Shown here: in pieces, positions 1 through 10,907 of the stretch
How the letters are laid out: every line of letters begins with the position of its first letter
How positions within the stretch are numbered: position 1 is the first letter of the stretch
Source of the DNA: Auanema rhodensis
Taxonomy: Eukaryota > Nematoda > Chromadorea > Rhabditida > Rhabditidae
Length of the DNA stretch: 64,000 nt
Direction: 5' to 3'
Assembly (NCBI GenBank): GCA_964057225.1
Contig: OZ059895.1
Location: 15,367,001-15,431,000 of the forward strand
The notes under the pieces: model-generated
What the model saw: only the letters and a program-made list of their open reading frames with translations
What the model was told of the DNA's origin: nothing
Databases searched by the model: none
Translations under genes and position numbers: made by a program

Positions 1-2020
1 AATCAACTTGAATCTCTGACGTTCATTCCTCTTCTTTCTTGAAGTTTCTCTCTCTTGTTCCTAATTGATCGTTCTGCTGTCTCTTTATATTACACGAAAT
101 CTCTAATTGTCGTTGCAACCTACCGCAAAGTTGCTGATCTTCATGTCATCATGTTGCATCTTGATGTATTGCCTAAACTCAGCGTATCAATTCATTATTA
201 ACAACCAGCTTCAATATTTCGTAAACAATTTTTGTAAAAATCTATATTCACAGATGAACATGGCACTGCTACTATTGCTTTTGACCAGTTTCGCACCTCT
301 ATTTACCGGTTACATCCATTACAACATTTCCTAATCAGCTCACCTTTTGCATATTTCTCATTATTTTTGTTGTTTTAGATCCTGACTAATCAGCTTCGTA
401 GTCTGACGATGTCCGGTTTCTGTTTTTAATTTTGTTTGTTCCCTCTGTTCTTAAGCCTATCCTTCTCTAGTTGATTTTGTCTAGCTTCAATCTCGTTTTG
501 TTAAGCATTCTACTAAGCCCTAGTAGAGGTGTATTCTTATCTTAAGATGAATTTTGCAATTTTTCTAAATTTATCTGCACTTAAGCTTTCGTCGTGGTTC
601 GGAAGCAACCGCTTTGAGCGCTTGTGGAAGAGTAAATGAACAAGCTGTGACATTGACGTTGACGTACGATTGTTGGATAAAAAGTGGCGTCTCCGGGCTT
701 CGTCATTCGCTTCATTAGTTTGTAGCTACTTCGATACTTTTAATTGTATCAATTTTCAATACATTAACCTTTTTGCACTTCTAATAGCATGCTCTCATCT
801 GGGTCAAGTTCTGAGACGAAGTTGCAGCTCTTCAACTAATTGTAAACATACTTCTAACTCAATATTTGGATAGTATCCTCTAGCTCATTTCAATGCTACT
901 TTTACCTCGTTGGACCTTATCGTATGTATAATTGAATGCTGATACTTCTCACTACTTGCTCTACTTGATCTACTTGGTCTAAGAACAGATTCATGATTTC
1001 AACTTTCTTTTTTTCTTTTTTTTTGACTGAACCGATCGTTTAGCAAACGATTCCCTGTCCCAAAACAATGTTTCTCGACGTTCGTGCATACATATCCATG
1101 TACCAATTTAGTTGTTCCGAAATCGTTCTGGAATGTAATCACTGGCTTGTCCACATCTTTTCTACAGTTACGATGATCTGTCGCCAGCATTCCAGATAGT
1201 CTGCTGACCTTATACGATCTGAATAGATGAAAACACATCATCGACCTTCCCTGTATTCAATGGAACAAATGTCTAGACTTAAACCATTCCCTTCTTTTCA
1301 TAAAAAAAGATTTTGATAATCTTGAATGAATGTGATTATTGCTGGAATTCATGTCAACTGTCTGTGCATGTCAGCTCTTCAGCATGTCCATTACACGAAA
1401 ACAAATATTTTGATGTTTTTCGTTATTCAAAATTTCTTCCATATTTACCGTTTATACTAATTTTGTTACTATAAAATGAAATGATTCATACATTTCGTCT
1501 ATTCTCATTCCAGTTTGTTCTCTCACTCTTCATCTTCTTCTTTTTCTTCTCTCGTATGCTTCCCTATCATTTCGTTTGATATCTGATTCTTCTACATTCC
1601 ACTCAGTTCAATTGTCTACTTCAGTCAAATCGAATCCTTTCTAACTCTATCTCTTCCAAATACAACCAAAAGATTCCCATGATCTTCTTTGATCGTATTT
1701 GAAGATTTATGAGAATTTTTCTCTGTATTTCCTTCATTTTTTAAAAGATATGCTTATTAACCAAATAGTTGCTCTTCCCACGATATCTTCATACTTGAAC
1801 TCATATCTATTCTGACATATTGTCATCTTAAAACCTCTCTGTCATTTCTCTGCACTTTACATGCTTTACTGTCGATTTTATCTTTCAATCTCAATAATCG
1901 AATGTTTTCGTCATTGATTTGTAGCTGTAGGCTTGATATGTAAGAAGATTTTAAAGGACATCCCTTTTTAGAGTTCATCGTTTACCTTGAGATCATTGTC
2001 ATTCATTTTTCTGAATTGAA
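1..2020. other. Pyrimidine-rich non-coding leader or intergenic region
   Basis: The plus strand is T/C-rich with scattered short open frames of poor composition. I find no chain of exons with good splice sites here. It may be promoter, 5' UTR or first intron of the small membrane-protein gene that starts at 2021, or the far end of an upstream gene outside the window. One copy of the octamer CAACCGCT lies at 606-613. Confidence 0.5.
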
Positions 2021-2609
2021 ATGTATAATAACGTAAGGAAACTGCTAAACAACTTACTTTGCTTCTATTTCTAAATATTGTAGCCGCGGCCTAGTTGTAG
2101 TAAAGAGACAATCACAATAGATACTGCAATTCCATTTCACCAGCATAAGCCACCACATGTTCCAGCTGGGTATGGAATTCCAAAAGATACTGTCAATCCG
2201 GAGATCAAAGCTCGGTAAAAAAAACATATATATGAAAGCTGTTTATACGTTTTTTTAAAAAACAATTTTCAGTCTCGATTATGCTCCACCCAGAGTAAAT
2301 TCTCTGAACTTTCCACCACGTAACAGCTTACTGCCATCTCCAACAAATAGTTTTAATTCTTGGGCTGGTAAGCCAACATCATTCAATGAATTGCAATTCA
2401 CACCACGCATCGTAATCAGGTAAGAATCATAGTCAGTGATCTATTTTTAATTTTTAAGGAGTTACAGTCCTCCCGTTGATTCGGAAACTATTTTGCCTTT
2501 ACCACCAAGAAGAACCCATCGAAAGAGCTTATGTACCGCAATCGCCTTAGCAGCAGTTATAACATCTATTGTGACAATATTAATAGCTCTGCTCATATTC
2601 AGCGAGTGA
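2021..2609 (+). CDS. Small proline-rich protein with C-terminal membrane anchor
   Basis: Four exons are read: 2021-2032, 2084-2214, 2273-2419 and 2459-2609. They give 146 residues with consistent phases. The first exon encodes only four residues (MYNN) before a gtaagg donor, so the start is the least certain part. The body is rich in proline, serine and asparagine. Near the C-terminus a basic patch (PPRRTHRKS) precedes a hydrophobic stretch of about 20 residues (ALAAVITSIVTILIALLIF) that runs almost to the stop. This suggests a tail-anchored or type II single-pass protein with a cytosolic N-terminal body. I do not recognise a family. It converges on the GPATCH1 gene, with about 490 bp between stop codons. 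Confidence 0.6.
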
Positions 2610-3097
2610 TCACATTAATTACTTCAAAATCATCATTACATATACCGGATTTCATGTTTTTCTTTTTGACAAAATAAATTCATTGCAACAGCACGTAACT
2701 TGATTAATCGAAAACGAGAAATACTAAAAGCCACACAACATACAACCGCTCTTGACGCGTCATCCGAAAAGAAATAGTTCTCATATGCAAATTTTCGGCG
2801 CACAAAGCTAAGTGTCCAAGAATTGTCATATATTCGCATTTCCGCTTTCATTTTTGATATTAATGTTTTGAAGTGCAATTAAAGTACAATCAATTAATTT
2901 AGTCAGGATGTTGCGAGTATGGGGGCGCATAATCAAGTTAAATATATGACTTTGTATTGCGGATTGTAAAATTAAAATTCAAAAGAGCGAGGATTTTATA
3001 AATTTCCAGGGTAATTTTATTCATATTCCCATCATGACAGCACAAAATACCAACAATTCTCCGGAAATCTTATTAATTTTGATATGGAATCTCTTAT
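2610..3097. other. Convergent 3' intergenic region
   Basis: AT-rich sequence between the stop codons of two convergent genes; it should hold both 3' UTRs. A CAACCGCT octamer is at 2743-2750. No other structure seen. Confidence 0.6.
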
Positions 3098-5553
3098 TTA
3101 CAGTATGAGACACGTATAGTTTCATCGTCTTCGCTGTCGCTACTGTCGTATTTGGTGGCAAATTCAGCGAAAATAGCATCGAAAATAGACTGAGGTGGTT
3201 TCTCCACATTCTCTTCGAGTTTTTCCTTTTCCTCAACTACTTTTTCTTCTTCAACAGGAATTGGATTTCGTCTTCTGAAGCAGGATAAGTAATATAAGAA
3301 AGATATCTTGAATGTACCTATGGAATACTTCCATAGTAGTATTTGGTAATCCTAGATTGACAAGACTGTCACTCTTGGCAACCTTCTGAAGATGAGGACA
3401 ACCAACAATAGTAGATCCAGGATACGGATGCGGAACATTAAATCTCTTCGCTAGTAAACTGTCCGGATGCCAGTCATAGGTGTTTCTCGTTTTTTCACCG
3501 AACATTCCGATTTTAACAGCAGCCAATTTATCTTCGTCTTTACGTCCAATCTGAAATACTCAAACGTATTCTCTTTAGGAGGAGAATGACCACACATTTC
3601 CACTAGATCCCGTTTCTTTGGTAAATTTATTCTGGAGTAATTCTAGAATAGGTAATGCTAATGAAGACTTTGCAAGTGGTTTAGATCGTGATCGAACTTC
3701 TGGCAGCATGCCTCGTTCCTCACTCGTTAATTGAGCTTCGAAATCCTTTTTTTCTGCTTCCCATTCCCAAACGGACATCTCAGCCGGTTGGGTATAAGGT
3801 AAACCTGGAAAAAAATGTTTTTCAATCAACCAAAAAGCACCTGCCTCTTCGTAAGTATTTCAAAAATTCTTTAAAGCGCCGTTGCTTCATTGGTTCATGA
3901 GGGAAAGCTATTCTATTCTGAAATTATACTTTTTTCATCCGAACATTACATGTTTGCAGTCATACCATGTCACCACTACTCTTCTCTTCACTTTGTATAA
4001 GCTCTTCATCGGTCATATCCCAACGACTTCGATGTTTTTCTTTCGATCTGTGTTTCGATGACTCAAGGTTTTTACGATCTTTACTTCCAACTAGTTCCAT
4101 AACTGTTGTACGATCTTCACCCAATAATCTGAATCTTTTGTTTAATGGAATGAAACAGTTAAATGACGTACCTAGCCCTCTGAACAACACTTAGTTGTTT
4201 CATAGCATTTTGAATATTCTGGGGAAGTTTCGCTGTATCTATTGCCTCTACCTTATGATGTGCCCTGAAGTTAGGTGGAAGTTTGGGAGCAGGATAGAAC
4301 TTCCTTGAATTTAATCTCTAAAACACAGAACAATCTAATAAATATAGTGAACTGAAAAAAACTATACACTAGGCATTTCTTGGAAAGATGCATCAACCTC
4401 AGGAGCATCAACATTTTGAGCTGGACCCCCGATAGCAAAGTCATATTGAGTTAAATCACAATTTGTATAAACACTCTCATCGTCCTTTTCGAAGACACCA
4501 ACCCCAAAAGCCTATATAAAACGATTTCAAAGTCTTTAATTTAGTATAAACTTCACACCTGTCCTCTGATTCCTTTTGATTTAGATTTCAATTTTAAACT
4601 TGCTTCTAACTTTCCGTATCTAAGCAAATTCATGAATGATTTTCAAAGTTGGTAATATCTTACCCTTCGTCAAGAACAGTGGTTTCTCTCAAACCTTTAT
4701 ATCCCAAACCAGATTGACCTTCCATTGGTTTGAGATGCTGCACCAATTCATCCTCTAATGCTAACTGATAACCAGGGGCGACCTTAGAAGCTTGTTGTCG
4801 ATCAAACTCAGCTTCCTTGGTTGTTCCTCCTAAAGAAAAATTATATCATAAAATTTACTTCATCCTATGATTTACCGCGTTCTCTGATCTGACGATTAGT
4901 TGCTAAACCGACTCCTCGACCTTCTCTCCAACCCATAGCTTTTAGCATTCGAATTCCAATTGATTCCCTATGATTCATTTTTTATTGTCGCCAATTCACA
5001 TTTCAACTAACTGAGTAGGTCGAACCATCGTCTCAATATGATCAGTCAGAGACGCCACTGTGCTAGGCTCATGTTCCCATGCAAAACGTCTTTTCTGATT
5101 TGTAGAGGGTGCAGAGGAAGAAGAAGCTCCACCAAAATCTCGAGACTTCTGGATTTTACGAGCGGAGAAACCGAATTCACCCAAATCCTCTTCGTCCATA
5201 ATATCTTCCGGTCTCATCTGATTCATCATAGATCTTTCGCCCCGGGACGATCTGAATTCTTGTGGAGTCCATCCTTAAAACCAATGTTCAGAGATAAGCC
5301 TATTGAAGGAGTTATATAAACCTTCTTTAGTTCCTACAGTATTGAAATAACCAGCAGAGAATCCTCCAGTGAAAGCTCCATGAAATCTACGTCTACCGTT
5401 ATCATCGGTAGCTATTTGGTCTTGTATGGCCGTAGGTTTTCGTGGAACACCAACTTCATTCAATAAATATGTATTATATCAAAGATAATAGTTCTTACTT
5501 GTGTCTTCATCTAAAGCCTCAAATTCTGTACCATATAAGGCAAGACTTGACAT
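3098..5553 (-). CDS. GPATCH1: G-patch domain protein 1 (GPATCH1), splicing-associated
   Basis: GPATCH1 proteins are nuclear factors associated with spliceosomes and RNA helicases through a glycine-rich G-patch. The start at 5551-5553 lies directly behind a tttag splice acceptor, consistent with trans-splicing. The N-terminus carries the family signature (YGTEFEAL, then [20 protein letters not shown], then [12 protein letters not shown]), the DUF1604-type region shared with human GPATCH1. The G-patch follows near 4900-4970, with [16 protein letters not shown]. Downstream blocks include GLGYKGL-like and FAVGVF-like family motifs, [19 protein letters not shown] and [19 protein letters not shown]. 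The C-terminus is acidic (SSDSEDDE). About ten short introns interrupt it. It is the last gene of a five-gene same-strand run; only 170 bp separate it from the prdx-3 stop. Confidence 0.9.
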
Positions 5554-5723
5554 CTAAAACTTTCATACTTGTTGTCATATACTTTAAATTTTCAAAATAT
5601 TCTAATAGGGACAAAACCATATAAGAGTTGAACTGCATTGATTTAGATATTTACTTATCGAATACACATAACTTTAATCCTACATGACTATAAATAAAAA
5701 TTTGAACCGTTTGAATATTTTAT

Positions 5724-6499
5724 CTACTTGTTAACTTTGTTGAAGTATTCCTTGCTGGAAGCAACACCAGGCTTGATAGTTGGAGCATCATCCTTCCAGT
5801 CAGCAGGGCACACTTCTCCATGCTTTTCAAAGTATTGGAATGCTTTAAGAACACGTAAAGTTTCATCAACAGAACGTCCGACAGGCAAGTCGTTGCAAGT
5901 TGTATGTCTAACAACACCATTTGGATCGATGATGAACAATCCGCGGTAAGAAAGACCAGCTTCCTTTAAGGCGAAAAGGTAATTTAACGAGTTTGTGAAA
6001 AACTGTGCAAACCTGATCTAATACTCCAAAACTCTCAGCAATCTTCTTGTTGAAATCAGCAAGAACTGGGATGTTCATGTCACCTAATCCTCCATCTTTA
6101 CGTGGAGTTTGGGTCCATGCCAAATGGGAGAAGTGGGAATCACAAGAGCAGGCAACAATTTCGCATCCAAGCTTCTTGAACTCCTCAGCTCTATCGCTGA
6201 AGGCGATAATCTCGGTTGGGCATACAAAGGTGAAATCCAAAGGATAGAAGAAGAAAACGAGCCACTTTCCCTTGTAATCAGCAGCAGAGATACCCTATAC
6301 CATTTTAATTTAACTCCATTAAATTACCTTAACACACCTTGAAGTCACCATCAACAACGGCGGTTCCCTTGAAGTCTGGAAGAGCGCTCTTTGGTCCAAG
6401 AGGACGAAGTTGAGCCAAGGCTGGAGTTTTTGAAATTTGACGAACAGCGGTTACAGCGTGAGCTGATTGGCTTACGGCACGAAGAGCACTACGAAGCAT
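5724..6499 (-). CDS. prdx-3: Mitochondrial 2-Cys peroxiredoxin (PRDX3 type)
   Basis: Typical 2-Cys peroxiredoxin of 227 residues from three exons (introns 43 and 49 bp). It reduces hydrogen peroxide in mitochondria using thioredoxin. Residues 1-35 form a basic, hydroxyl-rich, acid-free presequence, as expected for mitochondrial import. The peroxidatic cysteine is at about 79 in DFTFVCPTE and the resolving cysteine at about 200 in EVCPADW. The GGLG motif near 122 and a C-terminal YF (EYFNK) are both present; in the family these mark the form that is easily inactivated by over-oxidation. The start lies one base behind a ttcag acceptor, so the mRNA is probably trans-spliced. It is fourth in the operon-like run. 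Confidence 0.95.
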
Positions 6500-6802
6500 T
6501 CTGAATCGTTCTTAGTAAAAACGAGAAATTGCTTCATAAAACTGATAATAAGGCGTTAAACGCAAAGAAACTTCAAAAACATATAGAATAGTCCCTTATT
6601 CGTGAAAAAGACAAGTACAATCTTGTGATACTTCATGAGGGAGGATCAATGAGAACATCAACGATTAAATTAAGTTTAACAGTATGAATAACGAAAACAG
6701 GTGATGGTTGAACTGTGGAAACACTCCAGGCGGAGAAGATCAAAGTTGGGTAAAATATATAAATTTAAATGATCCTGGTATGTCGGTACATGGAATAGAT
6801 TT
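6500..6802. other. Intercistronic gap rnp-4 / prdx-3
   Basis: About 300 bp between the rnp-4 stop and the prdx-3 start. It ends in the gattcag acceptor next to the prdx-3 ATG. No open frame or repeat seen. Confidence 0.6.
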
Positions 6803-7348
6803 TTAACGCTTTCCGGCCTTCTTGGGTGGTTTGACGAAGCACCAGCTGACGGCGATTTCTTGACCGAGAAGGTCAGAGTTGTTCAAATTTTCAATAGCCG
6901 CAGAAGCTTCCTGTAAATTTATTTAGTGAAGAATATTAAAAAACATTTAAAAAAAATAAAAACAATACCTTCTGAGTTTCGTACTCTACAAGGGCATATC
7001 CCTTCAAGTAACCAGTTCGTCTATCCAAGTTGAGATGAATACTCTTGATCTCTCCAAAATCGGCAAACTTATCATGGAGATCCTCTTCAGTGGCTTCTTC
7101 ATGGATATTGGTAACAAATACGATCCATCCCTAATAAAAAAGTTAGGACACACATTAGAAATAACAAATACCTCAACAGATCTCATTGGTCCTGATCCAG
7201 CTGAATCAGCTCCTTCTACAACATCATAAATGATCCTATCAGCTCTAGCACGAGGTTGTCCTAATCCACGACCCTTCGACTTGGAAGCACCAGCGGCGAT
7301 GTTGTCGTCATTTTCCATCTCAATATCGACATCAATAGACTCAGCCAT
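6803..7348 (-). CDS. rnp-4: RNA-binding protein Y14 (RBM8A), exon junction complex
   Basis: A 148-residue protein of the Y14 family, which pairs with Mago to lock the exon junction complex on spliced mRNA. An acidic N-terminus and an arginine/glycine stretch (residues about 24-40) lead to one RRM at about 61-139. RNP2 reads WIVFVTNIH and RNP1 reads [10 protein letters not shown]. The C-terminus is basic (KPPKKAGKR). Length and order match Y14 closely. The ATG follows an aaatttcag acceptor by about nine bases, consistent with trans-splicing. It sits between snfc-5 and prdx-3; a splicing-linked factor is thus co-transcribed with another (GPATCH1). Confidence 0.95.
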
Positions 7349-7520
7349 GGTACTGATCTGAAATTTTCATTTATTTACACATCGATAATGAGAAAATCAA
7401 AAAATGCAAAGCCACATGCCCTTAGAAGGGAGGGCTCTACCGAGATACAAGAACTGCGAATACACAAGAAAATATACAAATTCAATAAATATGAACAGTG
7501 AGTAAGACCGGTAACAAAAT

Positions 7521-9026
7521 TTAAAAATTAAATCCTCCTCCGACAAGACGTCGCATTCGACGAGTATTACGATCTTGGTCACGCATTTTCTTTTCAATTT
7601 CAGCGTCAGTTAATGTTTCAAGGAACGGTCCCCACTGATCAGATTCCGCAGGATTTCTAAAACATGTTCATGATTTTAATTTTGAATTGACAATCTCAAA
7701 ACTGACCTAAATGGGCACTCAACAGTTGGTTGTGGGCTTTCTGAAAAAGCATAGGTTCGTTGGTTCCATTGAAGCTGTCCACGTATAGAGTATGCAATAG
7801 CAGAGGCGAATTCTCCACCTAAACCAAGTTCACTACAGATCGACCTGGCAAAGTCTTCAGGATTATTATTAGGTTCAGACATATCCCATCTAAATAGAAA
7901 CAAATAGTTAGCTTTGCATGGTTAAGGGAAACATACTCGAACTGATCTACTAAACTTTGATTTCCAACATTAATATTGAGCTTAAGAATTGCCCGTTGGT
8001 CAGAAACATTATTGTCGAGTGGTGGAGCTTCAGTGGCAGCTTCGAGCTTAAATAATATTGGTAATAAACAGTAATCTTTTGATTGAAAACCTGCTGATGT
8101 ATGGCGGCAGCAATGGCAGGTTGGAAATTATTGGAAGGCAAATCGAGATCTTCACAAAGAATTTCAGCAACCTTGAGAAGAAAAAACAATAAATAAACAA
8201 ACAAAGGTTAGTAATGAACCTGATCAGGAGTAATAAGCTTTTCGTTTCTATTGATACAAAAGGTATCTCTTAACTTAACACCTTCCAGTTCCATATCCAA
8301 GCGAATAGGAACGAGATCTTCTGGATTATCAGCGTTTTCGGCAACACTGAACAAACGATAACAAAATTTAAAAAAAAAGAAAATATTACCGCTTAGCCAA
8401 TTCTAAATCTTCAGCACTATATGCCACATCTCTAAGTTTAACGCGACCTCTGGAATGTGCAAGCGGGTAAGAGCATGGAACAGATTCCAAATGATGTGAT
8501 CCACTGGTGACCTATATATGGTTTAGCATGTATATATTGACTAATAATGACATACCTGCTGCCCTGCCCAAGCTCCACCTTGTTGTGGTTTTCCACCCTT
8601 TGCGGGAGTTTGATCAACGCGAGGTTGAGAAGGAGCGGCTCCAGCAGCTCTATATTTTTCCTCTTGTCCGTTTAACAGTTCATCAATTTCGTGAGCTTTA
8701 ACAAGCCTAACAATAGAAACAAATTTAAAATAAAAACAAAAAAGCAATAATACATGATATTCGTATGCATAAAAGCCTGAGACAACGCCAACTGCTTGAG
8801 TTTCTCTTTGTCTTCTTGAGTAGCTACTTTCCTCCATAACACGGGATATTTTTTATATAGAGTTCCTCTATGAAGTTTGAGATAAGCTCCTATCTCCGCT
8901 CCTACAAGATGAAGAAATAAGTTTTAATACACATGATGAAAATTTACCTATGTAATAACGTTCTCCTGAATCTTCCAGAGTAAAAGAATGTGGCCGAGGG
9001 CCATAGGTAGGTCCAACAACAGTCAT
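7521..9026 (-). CDS. snfc-5: SWI/SNF core subunit SNF5/INI1 (SMARCB1)
   Basis: Homologue of SMARCB1, a core subunit of SWI/SNF (BAF) chromatin remodellers. About 385 residues, the usual size. The N-terminal winged-helix region is visible ([33 protein letters not shown]). The two SNF5 repeats follow: [18 protein letters not shown] with ILCEDLDLP, and [20 protein letters not shown] with [11 protein letters not shown] and AYSIRGQL. The C-terminal segment has [20 protein letters not shown], a nearly invariant block implicated in contacting the nucleosome acidic patch. The start at 9024-9026 is one base behind a ttatag acceptor. The longest start is used because it begins the conserved N-terminal domain. 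Confidence 0.96.
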
Positions 9027-9414
9027 TCTATAATCCGACACAAGATATACAACAAATTATACAAATCAGGATAAATCTGGATGTTTCTAATAAAACACAA
9101 GCAGAAACAATACTATATGAACAAAAAGAGCAAGCAAATACTTATATATCGTTGAAATTATAGCAAAAATTACAAGAAAAAATTGAAAATCTAATTTTCG
9201 AAACAAAAATCTATCTCAAAAACCCAATGACGCGCAATACTTTAACCAAGCGAGGCGGTCAGCGGGAATTTGAACAAATTTCGCATTGGAGCGCGTTATG
9301 AACTAGACCGTGACAATCATAATAGATATTAGAGTTTATTTTATATTGTAACAAATAACAAAAACAGTAAACAATAGATTTTCGTTAATTCTATGAAAAT
9401 CAACGATTTAGCAG
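9027..9414. other. Intercistronic gap DUS4L / snfc-5, possible internal promoter
   Basis: The largest gap in the operon-like run. The stretch 9228-9310 is much more GC-rich than its surroundings. It includes agcgggaatttgaa and cattggagcgcg (9284-9295); the latter 12-mer recurs at 62011-62022. It may be a secondary promoter for snfc-5 or a small repeat remnant. Confidence 0.4.
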
Positions 9415-10907
9415 TTACGTAAACGCAAAAGCATCTTTCAAAAAATCTTCCATAGCCGTCCTTGATGTTAATTCATTAAATACTCTTCTTTGAGTTGGAG
9501 AAAATTGATATCGGGTCATATATATAAGGTGCTGATGGAATAACTGAGTAGAAAGCCCTAATTTTGATGTAATATCAATCTGAAACAATTTAGAACATTA
9601 CCAAATTTCGATTTTAACATACGAAATCATTCACACATTCTGCAGGAGTATGGTCAAACCCGGCAAATAATGCTGGATTATATAAAAGTCCATTGGCCGA
9701 CATTAGTCCTACGATTACTTTTGAATATGTCATTTTAAATTGAAACAAACCATCAACTCCGGTTCTTTCGGCGATTTCTAAAGCTTGGCTCCTAGTTGTT
9801 ATGTCTCCATTCGCAATGATGGGAACACTGACAGAATCCTTTAATATTGTTTCTGGTTAAATTAAATAAACTGAGACCTAAGCATACTTTCACTATTCGA
9901 ATAGCATCATAATCTACGGGTTCGGCTCTCTGATGCGGTGTGCGACCATGAACAGTTAAATGAGTAACTCCAGCCTTTTCAGCCTACAAATAACCTAATA
10001 TGAATATGAAAAACGTAGAAGTAATTACTTTTCTACAAAGATCAATTGTTCTCTCAAGAGGGTACTGAACACGAATTTTTAAAGACACCTGTGAAAAAAA
10101 GAAATAAAAAATATTAATTATTAATTACAAACTGAATAATTTGGATCATTAACAGCCTCTTTGGTTTGTCTAACAATATCAGCTAGTAATTCGGGTTTAT
10201 TGAGTAAAAAACTACCAAATCCTCTGGCTCGAACATCCCCTTTCGGACATCCACAATTTAGATCTACACCAGTGGAATGTCTTTAAGAATATTTTCAATT
10301 TGAGTACTATTTCAATAGACAAACTTGTAAACTACTTGAGCTGCAGAAGCAAAAATGAATGGATCATCAGCAGCAAACTGTACAATTAGTGGTTTGTCAC
10401 CTTAAAAAAATTAAAATACGACACATCTTATGAATTTTTAATAAAGAAGTTTGCCACGTTTCAATTTACTTCGTCTATGACTTGTTATGTTTTATTGTTA
10501 AAATTACAAGAATGCAACCGCTCCAAATCAAAGAGAAAAAAGAAAGAAATTTCAAACTTTTATCAACATTATTACGTCAAGTTATCTAAGTTGAAAGACT
10601 GAACTATTTCAAAAAAGATAAGAAATTTATGATATAACTAACTTGGAATTGTTGTGAATTCGCTTTTTCTACAATAATCTGATTCTAAAAAATTTTTGGC
10701 ATAAATCATAGGTGTATAACAACAATCAACATCATACTTGCGAACTAATTCTCGGAATGGTAGTCTATTGAATTAAAAATAAAGTAATAATAATATATAT
10801 TGAACTTACTTTGAATATCGAACCATGGGAGCTAAATAAAATAATGGCCTATCCTTTATTTCTTTTATGGATTTATCGCACACATCTTTAACATCTGAGC
10901 TATCCAT
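9415..10907 (-). CDS. DUS4L: tRNA-dihydrouridine synthase, DUS4L family
   Basis: FMN-dependent enzyme that reduces uridine to dihydrouridine in the D-loop of tRNA. The family hallmarks appear in order: LAPMVRYSKLPFRELVRKY, CYTPMIYAKNF, SEFTTIPSDKPLIVQFAADD, then the catalytic-cysteine block DLNCGCP, SVSLKIRV, LTVHGRT, VPIIANGDI and DGLMSANGLLYNP. These match DUS4L better than DUS1, 2 or 3; for example the RYSK and QFAA-DD spacing agrees. I start at 10905-10907 (MDSSDV). An in-frame upstream Met at 11013-11015 would run through a probable trans-splice acceptor (taatcttcag near 10963-10970). It heads the operon-like run. Confidence 0.92.

Noticed and set aside
670-873. 67-residue open frame upstream of the small membrane protein
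   Set aside because: No domain character and no suitable donor; AT-rich non-coding composition.
5728-6342. Plus-strand open frames opposite prdx-3
   Set aside because: Antisense shadows of the conserved peroxiredoxin exons.
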